DNA of 64,000 bases from Flavobacterium sp. AED (lineage in GTDB: Bacteria; Bacteroidota; Bacteroidia; Flavobacteriales; Flavobacteriaceae), in assembly GCF_000812945.1 (NCBI RefSeq), contig NZ_JSYM01000006.1, forward strand, positions 62,001-126,000, written 5' to 3'. Under the pieces are notes generated by a model. It worked only from the letters and a program-made list of their open reading frames with translations. It had not been told where the DNA came from and searched no databases. The position numbers and the translations under genes are program-made. Positions 50,626 to 59,376 of the stretch are shown here, in pieces (the stretch's first letter is position 1; each line of letters begins with the position of its first letter).

Positions 50626-50657
50626 TTTGTTTCTTAAAAAAAATAGTAGTTAATTTG
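50626..50657 (+). promoter_or_regulatory. Promoter for the SAM-I riboswitch transcript
   Basis: TTTG (50626-50629), a 20-nt spacer and TTAATTTG (50650-50657), one mismatch from TAnnTTTG. The predicted start near 50664 is about 22 nt before the riboswitch P1. Confidence 0.45.
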
Positions 50658-50685
50658 TGCCTTTAAGTTCAGAACTGTATTGAAA

Positions 50686-50792
50686 TGTTATAAAGAAAGG
50701 CAGAGGGATTAGACCCGATGAAGCCTTAGCAACCCTTCGATTTATCGAAGAAGGTGCTGCATTCTACCACATCATAATGTGGAAAGATAACA
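50686..50792 (+). ncRNA. SAM-I (S-box) riboswitch
   Basis: P1 is TGTTAT (50686-50691)/ATAACA (50787-50792). The core follows the S-box consensus: GGCAGAGGGA, then CCCGATGAAGCC, TTAGCAACCC, P3 CTTCG/CGAAG, GGTGCT, and a P4 hairpin CCACAT-CATA-ATGTGG (50767-50782). It controls the following metX-like gene. No clear terminator is visible downstream, so the expression platform may act on translation. Confidence 0.92.
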
Positions 50793-50866
50793 CTAAGAAT
50801 TCTCCTAGTTTACTTCTAGCTTTCTTTCTAATATTTCCAGACACAAATCATAAAATCATAAAAGAT

Positions 50867-51835
50867 TTGAAATTGGAAAATAAACCAACACCTATTACAT
50901 TACAAAATTTCACCACCGAAAGTGGGGCTTTTTATGCTACCTTAAACTTAAGTTTTCAAGTTTTTGGTCCGGCTTTGCATACTGCTCCAATAGTTTTGGT
51001 AAATCATGCGTTGACTGGAAATTCCCAAGTTGTGGGAGAGAACGGTTGGTGGAATGATTTAATTGGTGAAAACAAAACCATAGATACTACTAAATACACG
51101 ATACTGGCTTTTAACGTTCCCGGAAATGGTTTTGATGCTACCATCATTGAAAATTATTTAGATTTTAATACCAGAGATATTGCCAGAATTTTTATTGAAG
51201 GGATTCATTTTCTTAAAATAAAACAACTGTACGCTATTATTGGTGGATCAGTTGGTGGCGGAATTGCTTGGGAAATAGCGGCTTTGGAACCAAAAATCAC
51301 ACAACATTTAATTCCTATCGCGACGGATTGGAAATCGACAGATTGGTTGATAGCCAATTGCTTTTTGCAGGAGCAAATTCTAAATAATTCTTCGAAGCCT
51401 ATTGAAGATGCTCGGATTCATGCGATGCTTTGTTATAGAACTCCGGAATCGTTCAAGTCAAAATTTGGTAGAACTACTAATGCCGAATTAGCCATTTTTA
51501 ATATAGAAAGCTGGTTGTGTCATCACGGTGAAAAACTCCAAAAACGATTCCAACTTTCATCTTATAAAATGATGAATCAATTGCTTAAAACAATAGATAT
51601 TACTCGAAACAGCGATTCATTTGAAGCAATTGCATCTAAAATTGAAGCTGATATTCACATTATTGGAATTGATTCAGACTTGTTTTTTACGGTAAGTGAA
51701 AATAGAGCGACTTATGAGGAATTAAAAAAATATAAAAATAATGTCACCTATCAAGAGATTGTTTCCATTCACGGACATGATGCTTTTTTGATAGAATATA
51801 AACAATTAGATAATTTGCTTGCCTCCATTTTTTAG
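50867..51835 (+). CDS. MetX-like alpha/beta hydrolase (homoserine O-acetyltransferase family), copy 2, non-ATG start
   Basis: About 322 residues, a paralogue of the gene at 47645. The triad elements are IGGSVGG (Ser), IDSDLFF (Asp) and HGHDAFL (His). The only upstream in-frame ATG (50777) lies in the P4 stem of the SAM-I riboswitch, and the codons between are not MetX-like. The similarity begins around PITLQNFTTESG, so a TTG at 50867 or 50873 is the likely start. It is followed 27 bp later by thrA. It probably acylates homoserine for methionine synthesis. Confidence 0.85.
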   Translation: MKLENKPTPITLQNFTTESGAFYATLNLSFQVFGPALHTAPIVLVNHALTGNSQVVGENGWWNDLIGENKTIDTTKYTILAFNVPGNGFDATIIENYLDFNTRDIARIFIEGIHFLKIKQLYAIIGGSVGGGIAWEIAALEPKITQHLIPIATDWKSTDWLIANCFLQEQILNNSSKPIEDARIHAMLCYRTPESFKSKFGRTTNAELAIFNIESWLCHHGEKLQKRFQLSSYKMMNQLLKTIDITRNSDSFEAIASKIEADIHIIGIDSDLFFTVSENRATYEELKKYKNNVTYQEIVSIHGHDAFLIEYKQLDNLLASIF

Positions 51836-51862
51836 GGGTGACACCATATAAAAACATACACA

Positions 51863-54277
51863 ATGAAAATATTAAAATTTGGAGGTAAATCTTTATCGAA
51901 TGGCGAGGGAATAAATAAAGTAGTCGCTATTATTACTGATAAAGTAAATCAAGGAGAAAAAATTGCTATAGTAGTTTCGGCAAGAGGAAATGCTACAGAT
52001 GAACTGGAAGAAATTTTAGGAGTTGCTTCTAAAAATGGTAATTATAAAGAATTATTTGAAGACTTTAAAAAATACCAACAAGACGATTATGATGAAGTTG
52101 ATTTGTCAGAAGAATTCAATGTTCTTGAAAAACTTTTTGAAGGTGTAAGTTTAATTGGGGATTACAGTAATAAAATTAAAGACCAAGTACTTTCTAAAGG
52201 GGAGTTGCTTTCTGCAAAATTACTGACGGCTATTTTAATTAAAAATGGAGTAAATGCGCGTTTTGCTGATTCAAGAGAATTGATTAAAACGGATTCGAAA
52301 TTTGGAGACGCACAACCTTTGGAACAACTTTCGAAGAAAAACGTAATCAATTATTTCAAACAAAATAACGGAACAACAGTCAACATTGTTACTGGATTTA
52401 TTGGTTCAAATAGTAAAAATGACACTACGACTTTAGGAAGAAACGGCAGTAATTATACCGCTTCATTGATAGCTAATTATATCGATGCCGAAGAACTACA
52501 GAATTATACGCATGTTGACGGAATTTATACTGCTAACCCCGATTTAGTTCCTGATGCTAAAAAAATAGATCATTTGACTTTTAACGAAGCGAATGAATTG
52601 GCTAATTTTGGAGCAACGATACTGCATGCCAAAACGATTATTCCTTTATTGGAAAAAAACATTCCGCTTCGTATTCTTAATACATTCAATCACGAAAATA
52701 AAGGAACATTAATTACTTCTAATTCTAACAAAGAAGGAATTAAAACCCTTTCAGTACTTGAAAATGTATCGTTAGTAAATCTGGAAGGTAGAGGATTGCT
52801 TGGAAAAACTGGTGTTGATGCCCGTATTTTCAGAGTGATGGGCGACAATGATATTAGTGTAAGTATTATTTCTCAAGGTTCTTCTGAAAGAGGAATTGGA
52901 TTGGTAGTTGATGCTGATAAAGCGACAAAAGCAATGATTGAACTGGAGAAAGAATTCGAAAATGATTTCTACTCGAAGGATGTGAATAAAATCACGGTTA
53001 CTGATAATGTTTCGGTGATTTCTATCATTGGTCAGGATTTAAGTACGTTCCATAAGCCTTACACGGCATTGATAAAAAATAAAATTGTCCCTATACTTTT
53101 CAATAATACAGTTACGGGTAAAAACGTGAGTTTGGTGGTTAAAAAATCGCAACTTCACAAAGCGTTAAATGTGATTCACGGGGAGATTTTTGGAGTTTCT
53201 AAGAAAATTAATATTGCCATTTTTGGACATGGTTTAGTAGGTGGAACTTTGATTAACCAAATACTGGAATCAGCAGCAACGATTGAGAAAAGAAAAGATA
53301 TAAAACTGAATGTTTTTGCAATTGCAAATTCTAAAAACGTTCTTTTAAATAAAAATGGCGTTACTCCAAATTGGAGAAATGAAATTCAAAATAATGGTTT
53401 CTCCTACACAATTGAGGATGTAATTGCTTACGCAAATGAACATCATTTAGAAAATTTAATAGCTATTGATAATACAGCAAGTCCTGCTTTTGTAGAAAAT
53501 TATATTTCTTTGATAGAAAGTGGTTTTGATTTGATTTCGTCCAATAAAGTGGCGAATACATTAAGTTATAGCTTTTATAAAAAACTGCGAAAAGTGTTGG
53601 CGGATAATCAAAAGAGTTATTTGTATGAAACCAATGTTGGAGCGGGATTACCATTAATTGATACGATAAAATTATTGCATCTTTCAGGCGAAAATATCAC
53701 AAAGATTAAAGGAGTTTTCTCTGGTACATTGAGTTATTTGTTCAACAATTTCTCTGCGAAGGACGTTCCGTTTAGCGAAGTTTTAAAAGAAGCTATCGAT
53801 AATGGATATACAGAACCAGACCCAAGAGAAGATTTGTGTGGAAATGATGTAGGTAGAAAATTATTGATTTTGGCAAGAGAATTAGACTTGCAAAATGAGT
53901 TTGAAGAAATTGAAATTCAGAATTTAATTCCAGAACATTTACGAGAAGGTGATGCTTCTAATTTTTTAAATAAACTGACGGAATTTGATCCAATTTATGC
54001 TAAAATAAAAGCGGAGCAAAAACCAAATCACGTGTTGCGATACATAGGTGAATTATCAGGTGATTTGCAAAATGACAAAGGAAATCTAGAAGTGAAGTTA
54101 GTTTCTGTACCTTCGGATACCGCTTTGGGTGGATTAAAAGGTTCTGATTCTTTCTTCGAAATTTACACGGAATCGTATGGTGACAGACCAATTGTAATTC
54201 AAGGAGCAGGCGCAGGATCTGCAGTAACGGCGAGAGGTGTTTTTGGTGATATTTTGAGATTGTCAGATAAAGGGTAA
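51863..54277 (+). CDS. thrA: Bifunctional aspartate kinase/homoserine dehydrogenase
   Basis: An 804-residue fusion. The aspartokinase domain (about 1-285) begins MKILKFGGKSLSNGEG and has FIGSNSKNDTTTLGRNGSNYTA. ACT-type regulatory repeats (about 300-450) contain GVDARIFRVMGDNDISVSIISQ. The homoserine dehydrogenase domain (about 455-804) has GHGLVGGTLINQIL, SSNKVANTL, YETNVGAGLPLIDTI and the intact signature TEPDPREDLCGNDVGRK. It feeds aspartate carbon to homoserine for Met and Thr. It lies in the SAM-I-controlled transcript after metX-like copy 2. Confidence 0.97.
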   Translation: MKILKFGGKSLSNGEGINKVVAIITDKVNQGEKIAIVVSARGNATDELEEILGVASKNGNYKELFEDFKKYQQDDYDEVDLSEEFNVLEKLFEGVSLIGDYSNKIKDQVLSKGELLSAKLLTAILIKNGVNARFADSRELIKTDSKFGDAQPLEQLSKKNVINYFKQNNGTTVNIVTGFIGSNSKNDTTTLGRNGSNYTASLIANYIDAEELQNYTHVDGIYTANPDLVPDAKKIDHLTFNEANELANFGATILHAKTIIPLLEKNIPLRILNTFNHENKGTLITSNSNKEGIKTLSVLENVSLVNLEGRGLLGKTGVDARIFRVMGDNDISVSIISQGSSERGIGLVVDADKATKAMIELEKEFENDFYSKDVNKITVTDNVSVISIIGQDLSTFHKPYTALIKNKIVPILFNNTVTGKNVSLVVKKSQLHKALNVIHGEIFGVSKKINIAIFGHGLVGGTLINQILESAATIEKRKDIKLNVFAIANSKNVLLNKNGVTPNWRNEIQNNGFSYTIEDVIAYANEHHLENLIAIDNTASPAFVENYISLIESGFDLISSNKVANTLSYSFYKKLRKVLADNQKSYLYETNVGAGLPLIDTIKLLHLSGENITKIKGVFSGTLSYLFNNFSAKDVPFSEVLKEAIDNGYTEPDPREDLCGNDVGRKLLILARELDLQNEFEEIEIQNLIPEHLREGDASNFLNKLTEFDPIYAKIKAEQKPNHVLRYIGELSGDLQNDKGNLEVKLVSVPSDTALGGLKGSDSFFEIYTESYGDRPIVIQGAGAGSAVTARGVFGDILRLSDKG

Positions 54278-54303
54278 TGATTTAAGATTTAAAAAACAAC
54301 AAA

Positions 54304-54729
54304 ATGAAAATAACACTTAACAGAATAAACGACAACTTTCACTTTGAATTAAAAAACGAAAGAGGTCATGTAGTAAATGTTGATAGTCGTCCTGAATTTG
54401 GCGGGAATGATATGGGTGCAAGTCCAATGGAATTAGTATTAATGGGTGTTGCAGGTTGCAGCGCAATTGATATGATTTCGATTTTAAAAAAACAACGTCA
54501 AGAAATTACCTCTTTCAAAGCTGAGGTAGAAGGGGAACGCGTACAAGTAGGAGAGGCAAAACCATTCAAGGATATTCATGTTGTGTTTTATCTGGAAGGT
54601 CCAATTAATGAAGAAAAAGCAGCAAGAGCAGCGCAACTTTCTTTTGAGAAATATTGTTCGGTTTCAAAAACATTGGAACCAAACGCAACGATACATTATA
54701 AAGTAGTTTTGAATAATAAATCATTATAG
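54304..54729 (+). CDS. OsmC/YhfA-family peroxiredoxin-like protein
   Basis: A 141-residue OsmC-fold protein with the family pattern PEFGGNDMGASPMELVLMGVAGCSAIDMISILKK and a second conserved Cys in SFEKYCSVSKTL. These two Cys positions (near 57 and 119) are the peroxidatic and resolving sites of the family. It lies between thrA and metZ, 26 bp after thrA, so it is probably co-transcribed; a role in thiol or sulfur stress is plausible but not shown. Confidence 0.88.
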   Translation: MKITLNRINDNFHFELKNERGHVVNVDSRPEFGGNDMGASPMELVLMGVAGCSAIDMISILKKQRQEITSFKAEVEGERVQVGEAKPFKDIHVVFYLEGPINEEKAARAAQLSFEKYCSVSKTLEPNATIHYKVVLNNKSL

Positions 54730-54736
54730 TTTAAAT

Positions 54737-54769
54737 AAAGTTGTTGGTATTTGCGATTCCAACAACTTT
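54737..54769 (+). terminator. Stem-loop between osmC and metZ
   Basis: An 11-bp stem AAAGTTGTTGG/CCAACAACTTT with an 11-nt loop and only a short AT-rich tail; probably a partial terminator or processing hairpin. Confidence 0.45.
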
Positions 54770-54799
54770 AAAACTTAAACTTTAAACTAAAAAATAAAA

Positions 54800-55972
54800 A
54801 TGAACGAACAAGATTTTGGTTTTGAAACCCAAGCCATCCGTACCCAATTAGAAAGGTCACAGTATCAAGAGCATTCTGTGCCTTTGTATTTATCATCCAG
54901 TTTTGTATTTGAAGATGCCGAAGACATGCGGGCTTCTTTTACAGAAGAAAAAGAACGTAATATTTACAGCCGTTTCAGCAATCCTAATACAACTGAATTT
55001 GTAGAGAAAATTTGCAAAATGGAAGGTGCCGAAGCCGGTTATGCTTTTGCAACAGGAATGGCAGCCGTATATTCTACTTTTGCAGCTTTGTTGAATTCAG
55101 GGGATCATATTGTTTCTGCAAGTAGTGTTTTTGGTTCTACGCACGCTTTGTTTATGACTTATTTTCCAAAATGGAATATCGAAACCTCGTATTTTGATAT
55201 TAATAAGCCGGAAACTATCGAGAGTTTCATTAAACCAAATACTAAAATATTGTATGCCGAGTCACCTACGAATCCTGCGGTAGATGTTATTGATTTGGAA
55301 TTATTAGGAGCAATTGCCAAAAAACACAATTTGATATTGATTATCGATAATTGTTTTGCAACGCCTTATATTCAGCAGCCTATAAAATGGGGAGCGCATT
55401 TAGTGGTGCATTCAGCTACCAAATTAATTGATGGACAAGGAAGAGTTTTGGGCGGAGTAACAGTAGGTAGCGAAGATTTGATCCGTCAAATTTATTTATT
55501 TTCTAGAAATACAGGACCAGCTTTGTCACCGTTTAATGCTTGGATTTTATCTAAAAGTTTAGAAACGTTAGTAGTTCGTGTCGAAAAACATTGCGAAAAT
55601 GCTTTGAAAGTAGCTGAATTTCTAGAAAATAATCCGAATGTGAACAGCGTGAAATATCCGTTCTTGAAATCGCATCCAAAATATGAAATAGCCAAAAAAC
55701 AAATGCTTTTGGGAGGCAACATTATTGCTTTTGAAATTAAAGGCGGAATAGAAGCAGGGCGACAATTTTTGGATAAAATAAAACTTTGTTCCCTTTCGGC
55801 AAATATTGGTGATACCAGAACAATTGTAACGCATCCAGCTTCTACAACACACAGTAAATTATCTGTTGAAGAACGTTTGGCTGTGAGCATTACTGATGGA
55901 CTCGTACGTGTTTCAGTAGGTTTAGAAACAGTGAAAGATGTAATTGCTGATTTGGAGCAAGCGCTTTCGTAA
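54800..55972 (+). CDS. MetZ/MetB-type PLP enzyme of trans- or direct sulfhydrylation
   Basis: A 390-residue PLP enzyme of the Cys/Met metabolism family. The region ETQAIRTQLERSQYQEHSVPLYLSSSFVFEDAEDM, SRFSNPNTTEFVEKICKMEGAEAG and the PLP lysine segment HSATKLIDGQGRVLGG resemble O-succinylhomoserine sulfhydrylase (MetZ) more than MetY, but cystathionine gamma-synthase or a lyase cannot be excluded. It probably provides a second route to homocysteine beside metY. Confidence 0.88.
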   Translation: MNEQDFGFETQAIRTQLERSQYQEHSVPLYLSSSFVFEDAEDMRASFTEEKERNIYSRFSNPNTTEFVEKICKMEGAEAGYAFATGMAAVYSTFAALLNSGDHIVSASSVFGSTHALFMTYFPKWNIETSYFDINKPETIESFIKPNTKILYAESPTNPAVDVIDLELLGAIAKKHNLILIIDNCFATPYIQQPIKWGAHLVVHSATKLIDGQGRVLGGVTVGSEDLIRQIYLFSRNTGPALSPFNAWILSKSLETLVVRVEKHCENALKVAEFLENNPNVNSVKYPFLKSHPKYEIAKKQMLLGGNIIAFEIKGGIEAGRQFLDKIKLCSLSANIGDTRTIVTHPASTTHSKLSVEERLAVSITDGLVRVSVGLETVKDVIADLEQALS

Positions 55973-55986
55973 TTTTTTTTAATGAA

Positions 55987-56038
55987 AGATTAACGATTTT
56001 TGATTGTAGATTTAATACCTGTCAAAAATCGTTAATCT
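55987..56038 (+). terminator. Long stem-loop after metZ
   Basis: A perfect 17-bp inverted repeat, AGATTAACGATTTTTGA (55987-56003) with its complement (56022-56038), and an 18-nt loop. No T run follows; it may end or stabilise the metX-thrA-osmC-metZ transcript. Confidence 0.5.
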
Positions 56039-56161
56039 CCATTCACCATTCTTAAATCAAAAAGTATATTTTTGTTGGTACAATAAAAGACATGTTGATT
56101 TCGGATTAGTTTAAAATTTGAAATCAACAATTGTTAAACAACAATCTTAATTCACTTCAAT

Positions 56162-56572
56162 ATGCTTTCAAAGAAAACAAAATACGGAATAAAAGCGTTG
56201 TCATTTTTGGCTCGTCAAGAGAATCAAACCCCGGTTCCCATTTCGGATATTGCAAAAAGTGAAAATATTTCTATTAAGTTTTTGGAAAGTATTTTATTAC
56301 TCTTACGTTATTCTGGTTTTTTGGGAGCAAAAAAAGGAAAAGGCGGAGGTTATTACCTGATTAAAGAGCCAAAAGATATTAATATGGCTCATGTATACCG
56401 CATTCTTGAAGGGCCTATAGCGCTATTGCCATGTGTAAGTCATAACTTTTATGAAAAATGTGATGATTGTATTGATGAGGTAAATTGTTCCGTTCATAGG
56501 CTAATGACTGAAGTGCGTGATAATACCTTAATGATATTGGAAAACAATTCATTAGCTGATATTACATTTTAG
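56162..56572 (+). CDS. Rrf2-family transcriptional regulator
   Basis: 136 residues: a winged HTH (about 1-65, KYGIKALSFLARQ, ISIKFLESILLLLRYSGFLGAKKGKGGGYYL) and a C-terminal part with Cys91, Cys100, Cys103 and Cys109. The Cys set could hold an Fe-S cluster, as in IscR, or sense thiols. Members such as CymR control cysteine genes. It lies between methionine and sulfate-assimilation genes, which makes it a candidate regulator of the region and of the dyad motif before tauE and cysH. Confidence 0.9.
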   Translation: MLSKKTKYGIKALSFLARQENQTPVPISDIAKSENISIKFLESILLLLRYSGFLGAKKGKGGGYYLIKEPKDINMAHVYRILEGPIALLPCVSHNFYEKCDDCIDEVNCSVHRLMTEVRDNTLMILENNSLADITF

Positions 56573-56599
56573 TCTATTCTGTCAAATAAAATAGTATAA

Positions 56600-56647
56600 A
56601 AAAAGACCATTTCATTGAATTAACCCAATGAAATGGACCTTTTTTTG
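56600..56647 (+). terminator. Terminator between the Rrf2 gene and tauE
   Basis: The stem CCATTTCATTG/CAATGAAATGG is extended with a bulge to A and T runs on either side, so it probably serves both convergent genes. Confidence 0.75.
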
Positions 56648-56726
56648 TAAAAGATAAGGTGATCAAAAATGGATTATTGGACTATTTTTATATGTCAATT
56701 TCAATTAAAATATTTCGTTATAAAAG

Positions 56727-57527
56727 CTAAAAAACTAATTTATACCCCACGAAAAATAACATTATTGCAATGGCATTTCGAAGGAATAAATCAGGTACTT
56801 TTCCACTCAACATACTTCCAATAAAAATCCCAGGAAGTGATCCTATTAATAGCTGTCCTAGTAGCCCTAAATCTAAATTCCCCATTGAGGCGTGCCCTAT
56901 TCCAGCAACAAGAGTTAATGGTACTGCATGGGCAATCTCTGTTCCAACTAATCTCGGAGTTGGTAAAAGAGGGTATAGGAAAAATAAAGTTACGGTGCCT
57001 AAAGCACCAGCTCCTATCGAAGTTAGGGTCACAGTTGCTCCCAGCATTACACCAATAGCGATAGTTAATACATTTTGAGTTTTACTCTGACTATGGAATT
57101 TATCACCAGCATGTTTTTGAGAAAAAACTAAGAGTTTCTTTTTGAACAAAATGGCTATCGAAGTAAAAAGTAGCGCCCAACCCAAACTGTATTTTATTAC
57201 AGCATTTATAGTTGAAATGTCTGTTTTAATACTATTCAATATCCATAAAGTTAGTAAAGCTGCAGGAACACTCCCTAAAGTAAGCCAACCGGTGATGGAC
57301 CAATTTATATTGCCTTTTTTATGATGTACAAACACGCCGCCTAATTTAGTAAAAGCCGCATACAATAAATCAGTTCCAACAGCAGTTGTTGGTGGAATAC
57401 CAAACCATAATAAAATAGGAGTCATCAAAGATCCGCCTCCCACACCTGTCAATCCTACCACAAAACCAACTACTAAACCTGCAACAATTAATCCTAATTG
57501 AAAATCCATAAAAGAAATTTTTGACAA
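56727..57527 (-). CDS. TauE/SafE-family sulfite/anion exporter-type permease
   Basis: A 266-residue membrane protein with about eight helices in two related halves, GLTGVGGGSLMTPILLWFGIPPTTAVGTDLLYAAFTKLGG and GAGALGTVTLFFLYPLLPTPRLVGTEIAHAVP, each carrying the family G-x-G-G or G-T-D/E pattern. Members move sulfite, sulfonates or related anions. It is divergent from cysH and shares with it a 23-bp motif upstream of the start, suggesting coordinated control, perhaps for sulfate uptake or sulfite efflux. Confidence 0.9.
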   Translation of the reverse strand: MSKISFMDFQLGLIVAGLVVGFVVGLTGVGGGSLMTPILLWFGIPPTTAVGTDLLYAAFTKLGGVFVHHKKGNINWSITGWLTLGSVPAALLTLWILNSIKTDISTINAVIKYSLGWALLFTSIAILFKKKLLVFSQKHAGDKFHSQSKTQNVLTIAIGVMLGATVTLTSIGAGALGTVTLFFLYPLLPTPRLVGTEIAHAVPLTLVAGIGHASMGNLDLGLLGQLLIGSLPGIFIGSMLSGKVPDLFLRNAIAIMLFFVGYKLVF

Positions 57528-57546
57528 AAATAATAACTATTTTATA

Positions 57547-57569
57547 ATTATCCTATAGATTTGGTAGAC
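57547..57569 (-). promoter_or_regulatory. Dyad operator motif before tauE
   Basis: On the minus strand it reads GTCTACCAAATCTATAGGATAAT, ending 19 nt before the tauE ATG. It matches the cysH copy at 18 of 23 positions; the T/A pair of the dyad (ATC...GGAT) replaces the C/G pair of the other copy. Confidence 0.55.
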
Positions 57570-57623
57570 TTTATAAAGTATATTTAAAAAATAAAAAATT
57601 AATGTAAAAAATTCAAATATTAT

Positions 57624-57653
57624 TTTGTAATATAGAAATAAGTAGTACTTTTG
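57624..57653 (+). promoter_or_regulatory. Promoter of the cys operon
   Basis: TTTG (57624-57627), an 18-nt spacer and TACTTTTG (57646-57653) match the Bacteroidota consensus exactly. The start of transcription is expected near 57660, at the edge of the operator motif. Confidence 0.8.
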
Positions 57654-57660
57654 CATAGTA

Positions 57661-57683
57661 ATCTACTAAACCGATAGGGTAAT
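57661..57683 (+). promoter_or_regulatory. Dyad operator motif before cysH
   Basis: ATCTACTAAACCGATAGGGTA followed by AT; the core ACC-GATAG-GGT is dyad-symmetric. It lies just after the -7 box, where a bound protein would block initiation, and 24 nt before the cysH ATG. Confidence 0.55.
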
Positions 57684-57707
57684 AGATTTTGTAATTAAAC
57701 CAATAAA

Positions 57708-58409
57708 ATGAGCGCAGCAATAGTAACTACTTTATTAGAAAAAACAGCAAATTTCTCTATCGAGGAAACGTTTGCTTTTTTGGCTAATGAATACAAAGAC
57801 AAAGTGGTTTTTTCAACCTCTTTTGGACAGGAAGATCAAGTGATTACGGCTTTAATTGCCAAAAATGATTTGCCGATTACCATTTTTACTTTGGATACAG
57901 GAAGATTATTTCAAGAAACGTATGATGTTTTTCATAAGACCTTGAAAAAATATAAAATAGACATTAAAACCTATTTTCCGGAAGCTAGCGCTGTAGAAGA
58001 ATTATTAAATAAAAAAGGTCCAAACAGTTTCTATGAATCAGTTGAGAATAGAAAAGAATGTTGTTTTATTCGAAAAGTAGCACCGTTGACTAAGGCATTA
58101 AAAGGAAATGAAATTTGGATTACCGGTTTACGTGCAGAACAATCGGAAAACAGAAATGATTTGGCGGCCTTTGAATACGATGCGCATTTCAATATCATAA
58201 AATTCAATCCATTATTGAAATGGACTTTGGCAGACGTTCAGAAATATATTGATGATAATAATGTGCCACAAAACGCTTTACACAAAAAAGGGTTTGTTAG
58301 CATTGGTTGTGCGCCTTGCACTAGGGCCATAGCCGAAGGCGAAGATATCAGAGCAGGAAGATGGTCATGGGAATCGAGTCATAAAGAATGTGGTTTACAC
58401 CAAAAATAA
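57708..58409 (+). CDS. cysH: APS/PAPS reductase, iron-sulfur type
   Basis: A 233-residue reductase that yields sulfite. The PP-loop-like SFGQEDQVI and TLDTGRLFQETYD bind the nucleotide. A Cys-Cys pair (RKECCFIRK) and a Cys-x-x-Cys (GCAPCTRA) form the 4Fe-4S set of APS reductases, and the C-terminal ECGLH holds the catalytic Cys. No APS kinase (cysC) is fused to cysN or present in the operon, which also favours APS as substrate. It is the first gene of the cysH-D-N-I-cobA-met8 run. Confidence 0.94.
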   Translation: MSAAIVTTLLEKTANFSIEETFAFLANEYKDKVVFSTSFGQEDQVITALIAKNDLPITIFTLDTGRLFQETYDVFHKTLKKYKIDIKTYFPEASAVEELLNKKGPNSFYESVENRKECCFIRKVAPLTKALKGNEIWITGLRAEQSENRNDLAAFEYDAHFNIIKFNPLLKWTLADVQKYIDDNNVPQNALHKKGFVSIGCAPCTRAIAEGEDIRAGRWSWESSHKECGLHQK

Positions 58410-58470
58410 AAGTTTAATCGTTTAGACGAAAACAGATTAACAAAAAAACAAATTACCAAATAAACAAAGA

Positions 58471-59373
58471 ATGATGAGTTCAATATTAAAAACAAACGCT
58501 TTAGAAAGCGAAGCGATATACATTTTTAGAGAAGTTATTTCTCAATTTGACAAACCAGTTTTGCTTTTCTCTGGTGGAAAAGATTCAATTACATTGGTAC
58601 GTTTAGCACAGAAAGCCTTTTTTCCCGCTAAAATTCCTTTTCCATTGTTACACGTAGATACAGGACATAACTTTCCTGAAACTATTGCGTTTAGAGATAA
58701 ATTAGTAGCTGAATTAGGATTGGAATTAATCGTTCGTAATGTGCAGGACGCTATAGATGAAGGGAAAGTTGTAGAAGAGTCTGGGAAATATTCTAGCAGA
58801 AACAGTTTGCAAACGACTACATTATTGGATGCTATCGAAGAATTCAAATTTGACGCTTGTATTGGTGGAGCTCGTAGAGATGAAGAAAAAGCAAGGGCTA
58901 AAGAACGTATTTTTTCTGTTCGTGATGATTTTGGTCAATGGGATGAAAAAAACCAACGTCCAGAATTGTTTGATTTATTGAATGGAAAAATTGAAAATGG
59001 TCAAAACGTACGTGTTTTTCCAATTTCAAACTGGACTGAATTAGATGTTTGGAGTTATATCGAACAAGAGCAAATAGAAATTCCATCGATTTACTTTTCG
59101 CATAAGCGTAAAGTATTTATAAGAGATGGTATGATTTGGTCACATTCTCCATTTGTATACCAAGAAGAAGATGAAGAAATCGAAGAAAGAATTGTTCGTT
59201 TTAGAACTGTTGGAGATATGAGTTGTACTGCTGCCGTTGATTCTTATGCAGCAACTATTCAAGAAGTGGTTGGTGAAATTAGATCTTCAACTATTTCTGA
59301 AAGAGGAGCCAGAATTGATGACAAACGTTCTGAAGCTGCGATGGAAAAAAGAAAACAACAAGGGTATTTTTAG
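58471..59373 (+). CDS. cysD: Sulfate adenylyltransferase subunit 2
   Basis: A 300-residue catalytic subunit of ATP sulfurylase. The PP-loop SGGKDSITLVRLA lies near residue 32, followed by LLHVDTGHNFPETI, GGARRDEEKARAKERIFSVRDDFGQWDEKNQRPELFDL and the C-terminal TVGDMSCTAAVDS. Two adjacent ATGs start the frame. It works with CysN, whose gene follows across a spacer bearing a 32-bp inverted repeat. Confidence 0.97.
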   Translation: MMSSILKTNALESEAIYIFREVISQFDKPVLLFSGGKDSITLVRLAQKAFFPAKIPFPLLHVDTGHNFPETIAFRDKLVAELGLELIVRNVQDAIDEGKVVEESGKYSSRNSLQTTTLLDAIEEFKFDACIGGARRDEEKARAKERIFSVRDDFGQWDEKNQRPELFDLLNGKIENGQNVRVFPISNWTELDVWSYIEQEQIEIPSIYFSHKRKVFIRDGMIWSHSPFVYQEEDEEIEERIVRFRTVGDMSCTAAVDSYAATIQEVVGEIRSSTISERGARIDDKRSEAAMEKRKQQGYF

Positions 59374-59376
59374 AAT

